NCBI GenBank assembly: GCA_023954075.1
Contig: JAMLIV010000016.1
Coordinates: 1-64,000, forward strand
Direction of reading: 5' to 3'
From: Lysobacteraceae bacterium
GTDB taxonomy: Bacteria; Pseudomonadota; Gammaproteobacteria; Xanthomonadales; Xanthomonadaceae
DNA: 64,000 bases
The translations under genes and the position numbers were made by a program. Below are positions 26,301 through 35,727 of the stretch, one piece after another. The notes beneath the pieces were generated by a model that was not told the DNA's origin, did no database searches, and saw only the letters and a program-made list of their open reading frames with translations. Position 1 is the first letter of the stretch; each line of letters starts with the position of its first letter.

Positions 26301-28319
26301 ATCGACCACCGTCTGCGCCGTGTTCGGCGAGATCGAGCCCGAAGGCGTGCCGACGCTGGGGGTGACGGTGTGGATGACGGGGAGCGCCTTGAAGTTGGCG
26401 ATGACGGTGCAGTCGCCGATGACCATGTTGGTCTGGTAACTGGAGCCAGTCAGAGTACCGCCGCAGGTGCCGCCGACGTTGTCGATCTCGAAGCCCGCGT
26501 CAGCCGCCAGCGTGAAGGTGACCGCATCGCCATAGTTGACCGTCTGCACGGTGTTCGGCGAGATGGATCCATTGCCGGCGCCGACGCTCGGGGTGACGGT
26601 GTGGGTCGATGCCACGCAGTCGTAGGAATTGACGTACTCCACCACTAGGTCATCGACCAGCATCGTGTTGTTCGCGGTCTGGCCTGTGCCCGTCGCCTGG
26701 GAAATCGCGACGTTGGCGATGTTGAGGCCCGCCGTTCCGTTGCCGCTGCCGTCTTCGTAGATCTGCGCGCCATTCATGCAGAGCTTGAGTGCGCCGGTGT
26801 CGCGGTTGACGATGGCCTTGAAGTTGAAATACGTGTCTATGGGCCAGAATGCACCCGTGTTGACGAACGTGCCGTTCCCCAGCGCGTCGAACGTGATCGC
26901 CTGGATGTTGCGCGTGGTGCTGCGCTCGAACTGGAGGATCGTCGTCACCAGGCCGGCCGCGGGATCCTGCGGGTTGAAGCGCCAAGTTGCGCCATTGGTG
27001 AGGCGCGAGAGGTTGATGTTCGCACTGATCGTCGCGTACGGCGCGGTGCCGATGGCGAAGGTCGGCGAGATTGCCAGCGCCTGGGTGCTCGTCGTCGGGC
27101 TCGCGAGGCTGACGGCGCGAAGATGCTGCGCGCCGTTGGCGGGCTGCAGATCCGATACCGTCCAGGTGCGCGCGCTCCAGCCCTGCTGCAAGTTCAGGGC
27201 ACCGACGGTGAACGGCGCCTCGAAGCCGGTGGAGTACGCGGCGCTGTTGACACCTCCGATGGCGGTGAGCGCGGCGCTCGCGCCCGGGCCATCGCCCATG
27301 TCGGTGGCCAATGCACCGGCCGGCACGGTGTATGTGTAGTTGCCGCCCGAGGTGGCGCTGATGTCCACGCTAAGGGTGCAGCCGCCGTCGGGAACCGTAC
27401 CGCCGCTGGCCAGGGTGAAGCTGCCCGCACCGTCGGCCGCTGTCAGGGTGCCACCGCAGGTGGTGGCTGCATTGCTCGGCGTCGCCACTTCCAGCCCGGC
27501 CGGAAGCGTGTTGACGAAGTCAGCGGTGAGCGTCGCAGGAGCGTCATTGTTGGTATTGCCGAAGGCGAAGCTCAGCGTGCTGGTAAACGGCACGGTGCCG
27601 GTCGCCGGCGAGAACGCCATGGTCATCGTCGGGGCGAACGGCAGCACCGTCGCGCTGGGATCGAGCGTGACCGTGTAGTCCTCGGACTGGCCGTAGCCCG
27701 TACCGGTGCGGCAGGGGAGAAGGCCGGAGAGCGCCGTGGCGTTGTAGGCGGTCATCGCGCGCATGCGCGTGTCGCCCAGCGTGGCACCGGCGGGAACCGT
27801 GATGACTGCTGTCACGGACTTAGCGTCCACACCCGTGGAGCCGGTGATCGTGCCTATCCAGTAACCTTCGTCGGCATCATCGAAGTCGCCGTCCTGGTTC
27901 CAGTCGACATAAAGCGCGTGTCCGTGGGAGAACGACGCCCCGTCCGTATTGGACTTCATCGTGACGGCGTACTTGGAACCCGGACGCAGCGTCCCCAGCA
28001 CCGCCGTAAAATCCTCGTGCGGCGGATTAGCGCCGACCGTGGCATCTGATGCGTTTTCGATGTCGTTGATCTTCACCAGCGTGATGGGCTCAACGCTGCT
28101 GGTGTAGGTGTTCTCGCAGTAGGGCGCAATGGCCGCCGGCGCGTTGGGCGCGGTAGCTGCAAGCGAGTCTTCATGGAACTCGCGCGCCGTCACGGCGGTC
28201 GACGTGACCTTGTCGAACGAGGCTCCGGTGTCGCCCGTTGCGGCAAAGGCGGAGCTGCCCGCGAGGAGCCCTCCGCCCAGCAGCGCCAGCGCGACGGCTG
28301 TCATCAATCTGTTTTTCAT
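20307..28319 (-). CDS. Giant secreted modular beta-sandwich protein (GEVED, InlB-like repeats, lamin-tail, BACON-like domains)
   Basis: A 2,670-residue exported protein. Signal peptide 1-26 (cleavage after SSAFA). Approximate order: GEVED domain 60-220; DUF11-like 225-345; concanavalin-like module 360-565; InlB-type repeats (consensus HTVTPSVG..G.ISP) near 571, 648, 915, 1459 and 1913; a lamin-tail domain 724-906 (YVELFNPGSSAV); three BACON/ASPM-like Ig folds (997-1303, 1538-1903, 2148-2501), each interrupted by a different beta-rich insert; second GEVED 1992-2142; a C-terminal module (2560-2670) that duplicates one at about 1343-1458. IFSDGFEG lies near 2510. No LPXTG, RTX, autotransporter barrel or other sorting domain is visible. 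I start at the second ATG (28319) because GGGGAG lies 8 nt upstream. A surface or extracellular adhesive/scaffold role is inference. Confidence 0.8.
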   Translation of the reverse strand: MKNRLMTAVALALLGGGLLAGSSAFAATGDTGASFDKVTSTAVTAREFHEDSLAATAPNAPAAIAPYCENTYTSSVEPITLVKINDIENASDATVGANPPHEDFTAVLGTLRPGSKYAVTMKSNTDGASFSHGHALYVDWNQDGDFDDADEGYWIGTITGSTGVDAKSVTAVITVPAGATLGDTRMRAMTAYNATALSGLLPCRTGTGYGQSEDYTVTLDPSATVLPFAPTMTMAFSPATGTVPFTSTLSFAFGNTNNDAPATLTADFVNTLPAGLEVATPSNAATTCGGTLTAADGAGSFTLASGGTVPDGGCTLSVDISATSGGNYTYTVPAGALATDMGDGPGASAALTAIGGVNSAAYSTGFEAPFTVGALNLQQGWSARTWTVSDLQPANGAQHLRAVSLASPTTSTQALAISPTFAIGTAPYATISANINLSRLTNGATWRFNPQDPAAGLVTTILQFERSTTRNIQAITFDALGNGTFVNTGAFWPIDTYFNFKAIVNRDTGALKLCMNGAQIYEDGSGNGTAGLNIANVAISQATGTGQTANNTMLVDDLVVEYVNSYDCVASTHTVTPSVGAGNGSISPNTVQTVNYGDAVTFTLAADAGFEIDNVGGTCGGTLTGSSYQTNMVIGDCTVIANFKALPVIHTVTPSVGTPSGSISPNTAQTVVDGATATFTLAADTGYEIDNVGGDCPAGSFAGNDYTTGAITADCTVVANFKAVPASTHVRISQIYGGGGNTGATFNAKYVELFNPGSSAVALTGMSVQYAAPAGTNWSGRVNLTGTIGAHSYFLVQLGSGANGAPMPVTPDQTSTSFSPGGTNGNLALANVTTALACQKAACASDPQVVDLVGFGTGEAFEGTAAAPATSATLAAFRAGDGCIDSNDNAADFITATPAPRNSASPANTCGAPPVTHTVTPSVGTPSGAISPNTAQTVNDGDTAAFTLTPDAGFEIDAVGGTCGGTLDSGTSVYTTAAVTADCTVIADFKAIVVPGDPIIDVTPASLSASQETNQTTTQTLLIENLGGSDLNWGIEEGLPRGTGTGTAERMSPRLATPRQPAPRDWALAPMAEVVQDGGFEAGDPNPFWTVASLNFGSPLCTAALCGTGGGLGPRTGTWWTWLGGIAAVETASVQQDLTISAGGPATLSFWLNVSATSGDAADYMAVLIDSNEVFRVTADNVAAYASGYAQVVIDVSAYADDAVHTLKFDSSFAGTDVTNFMVDDVSLDAGPPPVSGCTAGDILPWASVDTGSGTIAAGGNATVTVTFDSTGLAVGTYSGLLCVNSNDPVNPQVEVPVELTVAPPAGGLVCFSQSHSVAQTFDGTYVRWEDNTFSDTGSITGSNFNPYGATQLSFFWPNSSTGNAGVASATTGGTWLVLNPGDTVGPASTFNTATTGATNWRAGADGYLGFRFACSTASACYGYAHMTTVAPDGYPAVIGDYCFDSTGAAITIPGGIPRHTVTPSVGSPSGTITPDTPQLVDEGTTAAFTLSPALGYHILDVTGTCGGTLAGNTFTTDAVMADCTVVANFEINAAGTDPVIGVTPAAGFSVSQNTNMTTTDTLTIGNSGGGDLNWTIKEENLPRPLSAMPVVERVQQAAQERVGAAVRGSAPAAQDDAVKLLLPQAPEAVLHDNGPLTTNAGAGAGGADASALQTAVGNTGYGSNVSVSGGFRVADDFAVPAGGWMVDAITVFAYQTGSTTTSTMNAANLRIWDGVPGAAGSNIVFGDTTTNRLAATAFSGIYRTLDTDLTNADRPIMSVDISVGAILPEGTYWVDWQLGGSLASGPWAPAVTLSGQTGKPGANALQWDGTAWVAATDGGSMAAQDYPFQVNGTPAGGAPACTYLSSIPWLSASPATGTTAAAGSTAVTMTFDSTGVAIGSYAGNICVESNDPANPMVAVPVALDVVPVGATFTVTPSVGAGNGAISPSTAVIVDENGTTAFTLTPGAGYQLGTVGGTCGGTLAGNVFTTAPVTADCSVIANFDAIFPAPYCNVAFPSAVEPISRVVFTGIDNPSDPTVGGSPALENFLSVTGGVVSLDGLYDIAVEGNTGGNYTTKVRAYIDWNQNGSFADAGEMYNLSDLVNSTGADGKQATGSIVVPATATLGTTRMRVIKKFNTAADPCNTAGYGQAEDYTLTVNNDPLPQPEAQVSPISLSLTAQVGTSDTGTLTVSNVGPGRLTFNITRALPEAQGTPESMRGESVTRATVESLAARAAKLGSTLPFAVQDDLIGAYARGGDLPQLGNAILANDPLCDVGTPGLVVHDGNGAPDNGYGWNTTAGTDAKIVDKFTPSAYPASYSTVCVSLLTNAGLTSAPVQVVVFADDGAGGAPGTELGRVSATANNISSALDQSFQAIDISGMGLNIASGSVYIGLEWNAETVSGLYLASDETTAVDAGGYSYSGGAWGATADGFPDYKSMFIRAIEVAAGPPGTGCGSPSAISWLSAAPLSGTINGPGSVAVTVTANAASLAVGTHQALLCVNTNDLAAPQFEIPVTFTVTPLPPAIFSDGFEGDDPPVDPNIVTGMINLPVALGDGDGLTMDFAAGLWGTYDPGRSDNVNLYDYGDGTLSVYWYGDVFTGVGGVVDGGGTEFAVLGSGATVGPASTISAASLKLVNWVGGVDGYLGFAFINSSTSQVNYGYIRMTTVSPGGLPAQVLEYGYNSAGAAITIP

Positions 28320-28334
28320 GCCAATACTCCCCAA

Positions 28335-28992
28335 GGGTCTTTAGTCCAGGCGGCGTGCGGCTCCGCCGAAGGTGTTGCCATCCGGTAACGAACGTGCGCG
28401 ACCCCTTCCAGCCCCTGATCGATCAGGCTACGCATGGTTCATCCGTGCCGGGGATTCAATCAAGGGACTACCGCGTGTTCACTTGCTTGCGTCAACGCAA
28501 CGTGCGCTGAACGCACGCTTGCACCCCCGACTATAGGTGGTGGTGGCCAGCGAGACAAGCAGGGCGTCACCCGCCGAGAGCAGGCCATCGAGCGCCTGCC
28601 GCACGGCATCCAAAGCCGTTTGCTGCGACGCATCAATTCCTTGTTTATTCGGCATTTTCCGCAGGCATCAAGCGTTTGGAGGCAGGCCCGCTCCTGCCGG
28701 ATGGCGACTTGCGCGCAGGTGCAGCACGGGATCGGAGCGGCTTCTTGGCGGCCATTCTTTTCCGACGCACCAGACATCTCAGGCTTCCGTCGGGGGCGTA
28801 GGTCGGCCCTACGTGGCCGACGTTATCGTTATGGCGTGCTGAAACCTTCCGTCGGGGGCGTAGCCCCGACCTACAATGGCGGTGCCGAAGTTCAATGGCG
28901 GTGCCGAAGTTTCGGCCATGGCGGCACGGGCCGCGACGCGACCTTGGCGGCCATTCCTTTCCGACGCACCAGACATCCAGGGGTTCCAGCGC
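28335..28992. other. Repeat-rich intergenic region between the giant gene and purD
   Basis: Roughly 650 nt without a credible gene. Nearest the giant gene are an inverted repeat TTGCGTCAACGCAA (28487-28500) and a hairpin GTGCG/CGCAC (28502-28516). They overlap a minus-strand TTGACG that could be its -35, though the matching -10 is poor. Further right are a CCCGCTCCTGCCGG element (near 28690), two GTCGGGG palindromes, a 34-nt direct repeat and a 19-bp tandem repeat, listed separately. Open frames here are shadows. Confidence 0.65.
28745..28977. repeat. 34-nt direct repeat flanking GTCGGGG palindromes
   Basis: Positions 28745-28778 and 28944-28977 are the same 34-nt word (starts TTGGCGGCCATTC, ends CACCAGACATC) with one mismatch. 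Between them lie two GTCGGGGGCGTAG palindromes (28789-28822, 28851-28874) and a perfect 19-bp tandem duplication (28874-28892 and 28893-28911, CAATGGCGGTGCCGAAGTT). The second copy ends 15 nt before the purD start. Confidence 0.85.
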
Positions 28993-30300
28993 ATGAAAAT
29001 CCTCGTCATCGGCTCGGGCGGGCGCGAACACGCGCTGGCGTGGAAGCTGGCGCAGTCGCCGCGCGTGGCCGAGGTCATCGTCGCGCCGGGCAACGCCGGC
29101 ACCGCGACCGAGGCCAAATGCCGCAACGCGGCGGTGAAGGCGACCGATCTCGCCGGCCTGCTGGCGCTGGCGCAGCGCGAAGGCGTGGCGCTGACCGTGG
29201 TCGGGCCGGAAGGGCCGCTGGTGGCGGGCGTGGTGGACCGCTTCCGCGCCGCCGGGCTGCGCATCTTCGGGCCGACCGCCGCCGCCGCGCAGCTCGAAGG
29301 CAGCAAGGCCTTCGCCAAGGATTTCCTCGCCCGGCACGGGATTCCCACCGCGTTCTACGCCGTGCATACCGACGTGGACGCGGCGCTGGCCTACGTGCGC
29401 GCCGCTTCCATCAAGAGCGGGGGCGCACCCATCGTGATCAAGGCCGACGGGCTGGCCGCCGGCAAGGGCGTGATCGTGGCGATGACGCTGGCCGAGGCCG
29501 AGGCCGCGGTGCGCGACATGCTTTCCGGCAACGCCTTCGGCGACGCCGGCGCGCGGGTGGTGATCGAGGAGTTCCTCGATGGCGAGGAGGCCAGCTTCAT
29601 CTCGATGGTGGACGGCAAAACCGCGTTGCCGCTCGCCACCAGCCAGGACCACAAGCGCGTCGGCGACGGCGACACCGGCCCCAACACCGGTGGCATGGGC
29701 GCGTATTCGCCCGCGCCGGTGGTCACGCCGGAACTCCACGCGCGGATCATGCGCGCGGTGGTGGAACCGACCGTGGCCGGCATGGCCGCCGACGGCGTGC
29801 CGTTCACCGGCTTCCTCTACGCCGGGCTGATGATCGACGCCAGCGGCGCGCCCAAAGTGATCGAGTTCAACGCGCGCTTCGGCGATCCGGAAACCCAGCC
29901 GATCCTGATGCGGCTGGCCTCGGATTTGGTCGACCTTCTCGAGGCGGGCATCGATGGCCGCCTCGACGCCGTGGCGGCGCAGTGGGATCCGCGCGCTGCG
30001 GTCGGCGTGGTGATGGCCTCGCGGCCCTATCCCGAAGCGCCCGTCACCGGCGAGGTGATTTCAGGTCTGGATGCCGTACCCGCGCAGGCCAAGGCCTTCC
30101 ACGCCGGCACCGCGCTGGATGCGCAGGGCCGGGTGATCGCCAGCGGCGGGCGGGTGCTGTGCGTCACCGCGCTGGGCGACAGCGTCGCGCAGGCGCAGCA
30201 GCGCGCCTACGCGGGCGTGGACGCGATCCACTGGAACAGCGAATTCCACCGCCGCGATATCGGCTGGCGCGCGCTGGCGCGCGAGCGCGGCGAAAGCTGA
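28993..30300 (+). CDS. purD: Phosphoribosylamine-glycine ligase
   Basis: A 435-residue ATP-grasp GAR synthetase of purine biosynthesis, joining phosphoribosylamine and glycine with ATP. It has the N-terminal ILVIGSGGREHALAWKL, PEGPLVAG, the ATP-grasp core KADGLAAGKGV, the family signature near RFGDPETQ, and SQDHKRVGDGDTGPNTGGMG. The start is ATG 28993, with the conserved MKILVIGSGGREHA N-terminus; open frame upstream lies in repeats. There is no purH next door. It converges on the nfeD gene. Confidence 0.97.
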   Translation: MKILVIGSGGREHALAWKLAQSPRVAEVIVAPGNAGTATEAKCRNAAVKATDLAGLLALAQREGVALTVVGPEGPLVAGVVDRFRAAGLRIFGPTAAAAQLEGSKAFAKDFLARHGIPTAFYAVHTDVDAALAYVRAASIKSGGAPIVIKADGLAAGKGVIVAMTLAEAEAAVRDMLSGNAFGDAGARVVIEEFLDGEEASFISMVDGKTALPLATSQDHKRVGDGDTGPNTGGMGAYSPAPVVTPELHARIMRAVVEPTVAGMAADGVPFTGFLYAGLMIDASGAPKVIEFNARFGDPETQPILMRLASDLVDLLEAGIDGRLDAVAAQWDPRAAVGVVMASRPYPEAPVTGEVISGLDAVPAQAKAFHAGTALDAQGRVIASGGRVLCVTALGDSVAQAQQRAYAGVDAIHWNSEFHRRDIGWRALARERGES

Positions 30301-30317
30301 GCGGCCGCACGGCCGCT
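30300..30317. terminator. Hairpin between convergent purD and nfeD genes
   Basis: AGCGGCC pairs with GGCCGCT around GCAC, spanning the 16-nt gap between the two stop codons. No clear U-tract follows on either side, so it is a weak bidirectional terminator candidate. Confidence 0.4.
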
Positions 30318-30757
30318 CAATCCACCGGCACCACGCGCAGGGTCATGGCCTCAGCGGCGACGACGCGCACGCTGGCACCTTCCGGCAGGTCCGGGCCTTC
30401 GACCACCCAGTAGGCGTCATCGGCGTGGACCTGGCCGCGTCCGTTGGCGATGGCCCGCGTGAGCGGCAGGATGCGGCCCACCAGCTGGGCGGAGCGGCGG
30501 TTGAGCAGCGGCGCATCGTTGCGCTGCTGGCGACGTCCGCGTGCTTTCCAACCCAGGCCCACCGACAGCATCGCCAGGACGGCGAACAGGATGGCCTGCG
30601 CGGTGAGGCTCAGGCTCGGCAGGATCCAGTCGACCAGCGCCATGGCGGCGGCGGCGAAGCCCAGCCACAGCAGGAACGCGCCGGGCAGCACCGCTTCGGC
30701 GGCGAACAGCGCCAGCGCCAGGCCGGCCCAGAACCACGGAGACGACACCCAGTCCAT
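30317..30757 (-). CDS. NfeD-family membrane protein (YbbK-like partner of SPFH protein)
   Basis: 146 residues: two to three N-terminal hydrophobic helices (about 8-70) and a C-terminal OB-fold NfeD domain (about 85-146; GQVHADDAYWVVEGPDLPEG). Short NfeD proteins are encoded beside SPFH-domain proteins and are thought to work with them in membrane organisation. Here the SPFH gene lies 8 nt upstream on the same strand, giving the expected two-gene operon. Confidence 0.88.
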   Translation of the reverse strand: MDWVSSPWFWAGLALALFAAEAVLPGAFLLWLGFAAAAMALVDWILPSLSLTAQAILFAVLAMLSVGLGWKARGRRQQRNDAPLLNRRSAQLVGRILPLTRAIANGRGQVHADDAYWVVEGPDLPEGASVRVVAAEAMTLRVVPVD

Positions 30758-30765
30758 GGCTCACC

Positions 30766-31782
30766 TCAGCCCGCGGCCGGCGGCTGCGGCCGGGCCGGCT
30801 GCGGCGGCCTCGGCGCGGGCGGCGGATCGGTGGTGAACACGGCGCGCTGCGGGGCCTTGGCTGCCGGCGGGCGCGGCGGCGCGTCCGGCCCGACCGCGCG
30901 GGTCAGCTCCACGATGCCGGCCAGCGAGCCGAGCACGCCGGTGGTTTCCATCGGCAGCAGCAGGGTTTTCTGGTTGGGCGAATGGGCGAAGTCCTTGAGC
31001 GCCTCCACGTACTTTTGCGCGACGAAATAGTTGATCGCCTGCAGGTCGCCCTGGGCAATGGCCTCGGACACCATCGTGGTGGCCTTGGCCTCGGCTTCGG
31101 CCAGGCGCTCGCGCGCCTCGGCGTCGCGGAAGGCGGCTTCGCGCCGGCCTTCGGCATCCAGCACCACGGCCTGCTTCTCGCCCTCGGCCTTGAGGATGGC
31201 GGCGGCGCGGAAGCCTTCGGCATCGAGAATGTTGGCGCGCTTCTCGCGCTCTGCCTTCATCTGCCGCGCCATCGAATCGATCAGGTCGCGCGGCGGCTGG
31301 ATGTCCTTGATCTCGATGCGGTTGACCTTCACGCCCCAGGGGTGGGTGGCCTGATCGACCACCGCCAGCAGGCGCGAGTTGATCTCGTCGCGCTTGGAGA
31401 GCGATTCGTCCAGGTCCATCGCACCCAGCACGGTGCGGATGTTGGTCATGACGAGATTGAGGATGGCGACTTCCAGCTCGGCCACCTCGTAGGCCGCCTT
31501 GGCTGCGTCCAGCACCTGGAAGAACACCACGCCATCGACCTTCACCACGGCGTTGTCCTTGGTGATGACGTCCTGACTGGGCACGTCGAGCACCTGCTCC
31601 ATCATGTTCATCTTGCGGCCGATCGCGTCGATCCACGGGATGATGAAGCCCAGCCCCGGCGACAGCGTGTGGGTGTAGCGGCCGAAGCGCTGCACCGTGT
31701 ATTCGTAGCCCTGGGGCACCGATTTCACGCCGCGGAAGATCGTGATGACGACAAAGGCCATCAGTATCCAGATGAAGATCAT
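30766..31782 (-). CDS. qmcA: SPFH/stomatin-family protein, QmcA-like
   Basis: A 338-residue protein: N-terminal membrane segment (1-16), SPFH/band-7 domain (about 20-190; GYEYTVQRFGRYTHTLSPG, TNIRTVLGAMDLDESL, WGVKVNRIEIKDIQPP), a charged coiled-coil rich in Ala/Glu/Arg (about 190-265) and a Pro-rich tail (290-338). It matches E. coli QmcA/YbbK-type paraslipins. The start at ATG 31782 is supported by GGGAGG at proper spacing; the upstream open frame is rejected. It forms an operon with the NfeD gene. Confidence 0.9.
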   Translation of the reverse strand: MIFIWILMAFVVITIFRGVKSVPQGYEYTVQRFGRYTHTLSPGLGFIIPWIDAIGRKMNMMEQVLDVPSQDVITKDNAVVKVDGVVFFQVLDAAKAAYEVAELEVAILNLVMTNIRTVLGAMDLDESLSKRDEINSRLLAVVDQATHPWGVKVNRIEIKDIQPPRDLIDSMARQMKAEREKRANILDAEGFRAAAILKAEGEKQAVVLDAEGRREAAFRDAEARERLAEAEAKATTMVSEAIAQGDLQAINYFVAQKYVEALKDFAHSPNQKTLLLPMETTGVLGSLAGIVELTRAVGPDAPPRPPAAKAPQRAVFTTDPPPAPRPPQPARPQPPAAG

Positions 31783-31876
31783 GTGCGTGCCTCCCGACAA
31801 TGGTGTGGGCATTCTAGACGAGCGGACGCGGCGGCTGTGACGGCTCGCGCCACGCTTCGCCACGTCCGCGCGACGC

Positions 31877-33658
<1,782 letters not shown>

Positions 33659-33796
33659 TGCAGCATTTTCCCACGGCGAGGCGATCGATCTCGACTGCTG
33701 TCGCTGGAGGTGGCTTGCCTGCGAATGAGCTTCCGCCAAGCTCTGTCTCGCGCCAAATCCCGCTATCGTGACGCATTGTCTTCTGCCTGCGTGCCG

Positions 33797-34336
33797 ATGC
33801 TCATCGCCTTCAACAAGCCCTACGGCGTGCTGTGCCAGTTCACCGACCGCAGCCAGCCGCCGCGCCCGACCCTGGCCGGCTTCGGCCTGCCGCCGGGGGT
33901 GTATCCGGCCGGGCGGCTGGACTTCGACTCCGAAGGCCTGCTGCTGCTGACCGACGACGGCGGCCTCGCGCACCGCATCACCGATCCGCGCCATCGCGAG
34001 GAAAAGTCCTATCTGGTACAGGTGGAAGGCGAACCGGACGAGGCCGCGCTGGAGGCGCTGCGCGCCGGCGTCGCGCTCAACGACGGCCGCACCCGTCCCG
34101 CGCGCGTGCGGCGCGTGGAGGCACCCGGCTGGCTCTGGAAGCGTGATCCACCCGTGCGCTTCCGCAAGAGCGTGCCGGACAGCTTCCTCGAACTAGCCAT
34201 CAGCGAAGGCCGCAACCGCCAGGTGCGCCGCATGACCGCCGCCGTCGGCCATCCCACCCTGCGGCTGGTGCGCCTCGCCGTCGGCCACCACGCGCTGGAC
34301 GGCCTCGCGCCGGGGGCGTGGCGGGTGGTCGGATAG
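33797..34336 (+). CDS. rluE: 23S rRNA pseudouridine synthase RluE-like
   Basis: A 179-residue RsuA-family pseudouridine synthase without an S4 domain, the compact RluE architecture. The catalytic aspartate is in [15 protein letters not shown]. The RluE-type blocks [39 protein letters not shown] and [19 protein letters not shown] are present. E. coli RluE makes the pseudouridine at 23S position 2457. ATG 33797 is preferred (an in-frame GTG sits 6 nt upstream). The long open frame upstream runs antisense to the ABC exporter. Confidence 0.9.
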   Translation: MLIAFNKPYGVLCQFTDRSQPPRPTLAGFGLPPGVYPAGRLDFDSEGLLLLTDDGGLAHRITDPRHREEKSYLVQVEGEPDEAALEALRAGVALNDGRTRPARVRRVEAPGWLWKRDPPVRFRKSVPDSFLELAISEGRNRQVRRMTAAVGHPTLRLVRLAVGHHALDGLAPGAWRVVG

Positions 34337-34360
34337 GCCCCGAATATCGCGGGGCGTTTG
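34337..34360 (+). terminator. Terminator after rluE
   Basis: GCCCCG (34337-34342) pairs with CGGGGC (34350-34355), followed by GTTTGT, immediately after the stop. A member of the GCAGGA-CGACC repeat family follows at about 34369-34396. Confidence 0.55.
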
Positions 34361-34456
34361 TGCCGCGATGCAGGAACGACCTTGATCGCGACAGGGCGTC
34401 TGAGAATGACTTGCGTCAATTTCATGGACGCAGCGGTGCGATAGCGTGGCGCGACC

Positions 34457-35707
34457 ATGAGCGGGAAGGGGAAACGGGATATGGACGAGGCGCTGGAGCG
34501 AGGCCGGCTGCGGGTCGCTGGATTCACCAATCCGGAAATGGAGTACCAGCTTCTTCGGCAGCTCGGCGCGATCCGCTACGGCGGCGCGGCGCTGGGCGAA
34601 TGCCTGGGCCTGGCGCAGCAGATCGAAGACGGCAATCCGCAAAGCTGGGTCGACGCGTTTGCAGCCGCGGCGGCGCGCCAGCAAGCGGACGCGGAGCGGC
34701 GCGCGGCGCGCGGGCATGCGATCAGCGCGCGCGACGGTTTGCTGGTGGCCTGCAACAGCTGGCGGGCGGCCGAGTACTACGCCGCCGCCGACGATCCGCG
34801 CCATGCGCAGTACGGGTTGGCCAGCCGCGACTGCTTTCTGGCCGCGATGCGCGTCGGTGGGCACCACTGCGAGGAAGTCACCCTGTCCTGCGGCAGCCTC
34901 GGCCTGCCGGCCTACTATCTGCTGCCAGCCAAGGTGGGAACCGAACCCGGCAAAACGCTGATGATCATCAGCGGCTACGACGGCACGCTGGAGGAAACCT
35001 GGCTCGCCTACGGCCGCGCGGCGCTGGAGCGCGGCTACCGCGTGCTGCTGTTCACCGGGCCGGGCCAGATGGACACGCTGCGCTTTCATCCGGGGCTGGA
35101 ATTCGCGCCGGACTTCGAGCGCGTCGGCACGCCCGCGGTGGACTACCTTCTGGGCCGCGCGGAAACGGATCGCGCGCGCATCGCGCTGATGGGCATCAGC
35201 TTCGGCGGCTATTTCGCCACCCGCATCGCGGTGCACGAGCCGCGCATCCGCGCGCTGATCCCCAATTCCCCGATCCTGGACCTGCACGCCTACATGACCT
35301 CGTTCGCGGGCTTCGATCCGGCGCGGATGCCCGATGCCGATGACTTTGGCGTGGCCGATCTCGAGCGGATTCCGGAAGACATCATGCCCGTCCAGACGCG
35401 GCTGATGTCGCGCAACCTGATGCTGCGCGTGGGCGGCGGCAGCTTCAAGGCCGCCTACCGGCGGCTGCAGGCATTCCGGATCGGGGACGAGGAGCTGGCC
35501 GGCCTGCGCTGCGCCTCGCTGGCGCTGGCGGGCGAAGGCGAGGGGCGCGAGCCGATAGCGCAGTACCGGCGCTTTCTGGCCCGGGTGCCGCGCGCGACCG
35601 GGCACCTGTTCGGCAAGGATGAAGGTGCCGAGGGGCACTGCCAATCGGGCAACCTGGCGTTTTCCGCGGCGGTTTCGATGGACTGGCTCAACGAGACCTT
35701 TGCCTGA
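34457..35707 (+). CDS. Alpha/beta hydrolase (FrsA/DUF1100-like)
   Basis: A 416-residue hydrolase. A helical N-terminal cap region (about 1-150) precedes the alpha/beta fold (about 155-416). The nucleophile elbow is MGISFGGYFATR (Ser in G-I-S-F-G) and the C-terminal histidine lies in DEGAEGHCQSGN, a block seen in FrsA-like and 2,6-dihydropseudooxynicotine hydrolase-like enzymes. The position expected for the acid is ALAGEGEG, suggesting Glu rather than Asp. The substrate is unknown. It is monocistronic and convergent with the DUF3089 gene. Confidence 0.75.
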   Translation: MSGKGKRDMDEALERGRLRVAGFTNPEMEYQLLRQLGAIRYGGAALGECLGLAQQIEDGNPQSWVDAFAAAAARQQADAERRAARGHAISARDGLLVACNSWRAAEYYAAADDPRHAQYGLASRDCFLAAMRVGGHHCEEVTLSCGSLGLPAYYLLPAKVGTEPGKTLMIISGYDGTLEETWLAYGRAALERGYRVLLFTGPGQMDTLRFHPGLEFAPDFERVGTPAVDYLLGRAETDRARIALMGISFGGYFATRIAVHEPRIRALIPNSPILDLHAYMTSFAGFDPARMPDADDFGVADLERIPEDIMPVQTRLMSRNLMLRVGGGSFKAAYRRLQAFRIGDEELAGLRCASLALAGEGEGREPIAQYRRFLARVPRATGHLFGKDEGAEGHCQSGNLAFSAAVSMDWLNETFA

Positions 35708-35727
35708 CCGGGAAACCGGTCGCTTTC

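Noticed and set aside
20286-26648. 2,120-residue open frame on the plus strand, opposite the giant secreted gene
   Set aside because: Shadow of repeated GC-rich codons. The minus-strand product has a signal peptide, recognisable domains, a ribosome binding site and a terminator; the plus frame is Arg/His/Gly-rich without any domain.
28487-28516. Twin inverted repeats upstream of the giant gene as a CRISPR-like or att site
   Set aside because: Only one pair of short stems, with no regular spacing and no integrase; at best part of a promoter-operator.
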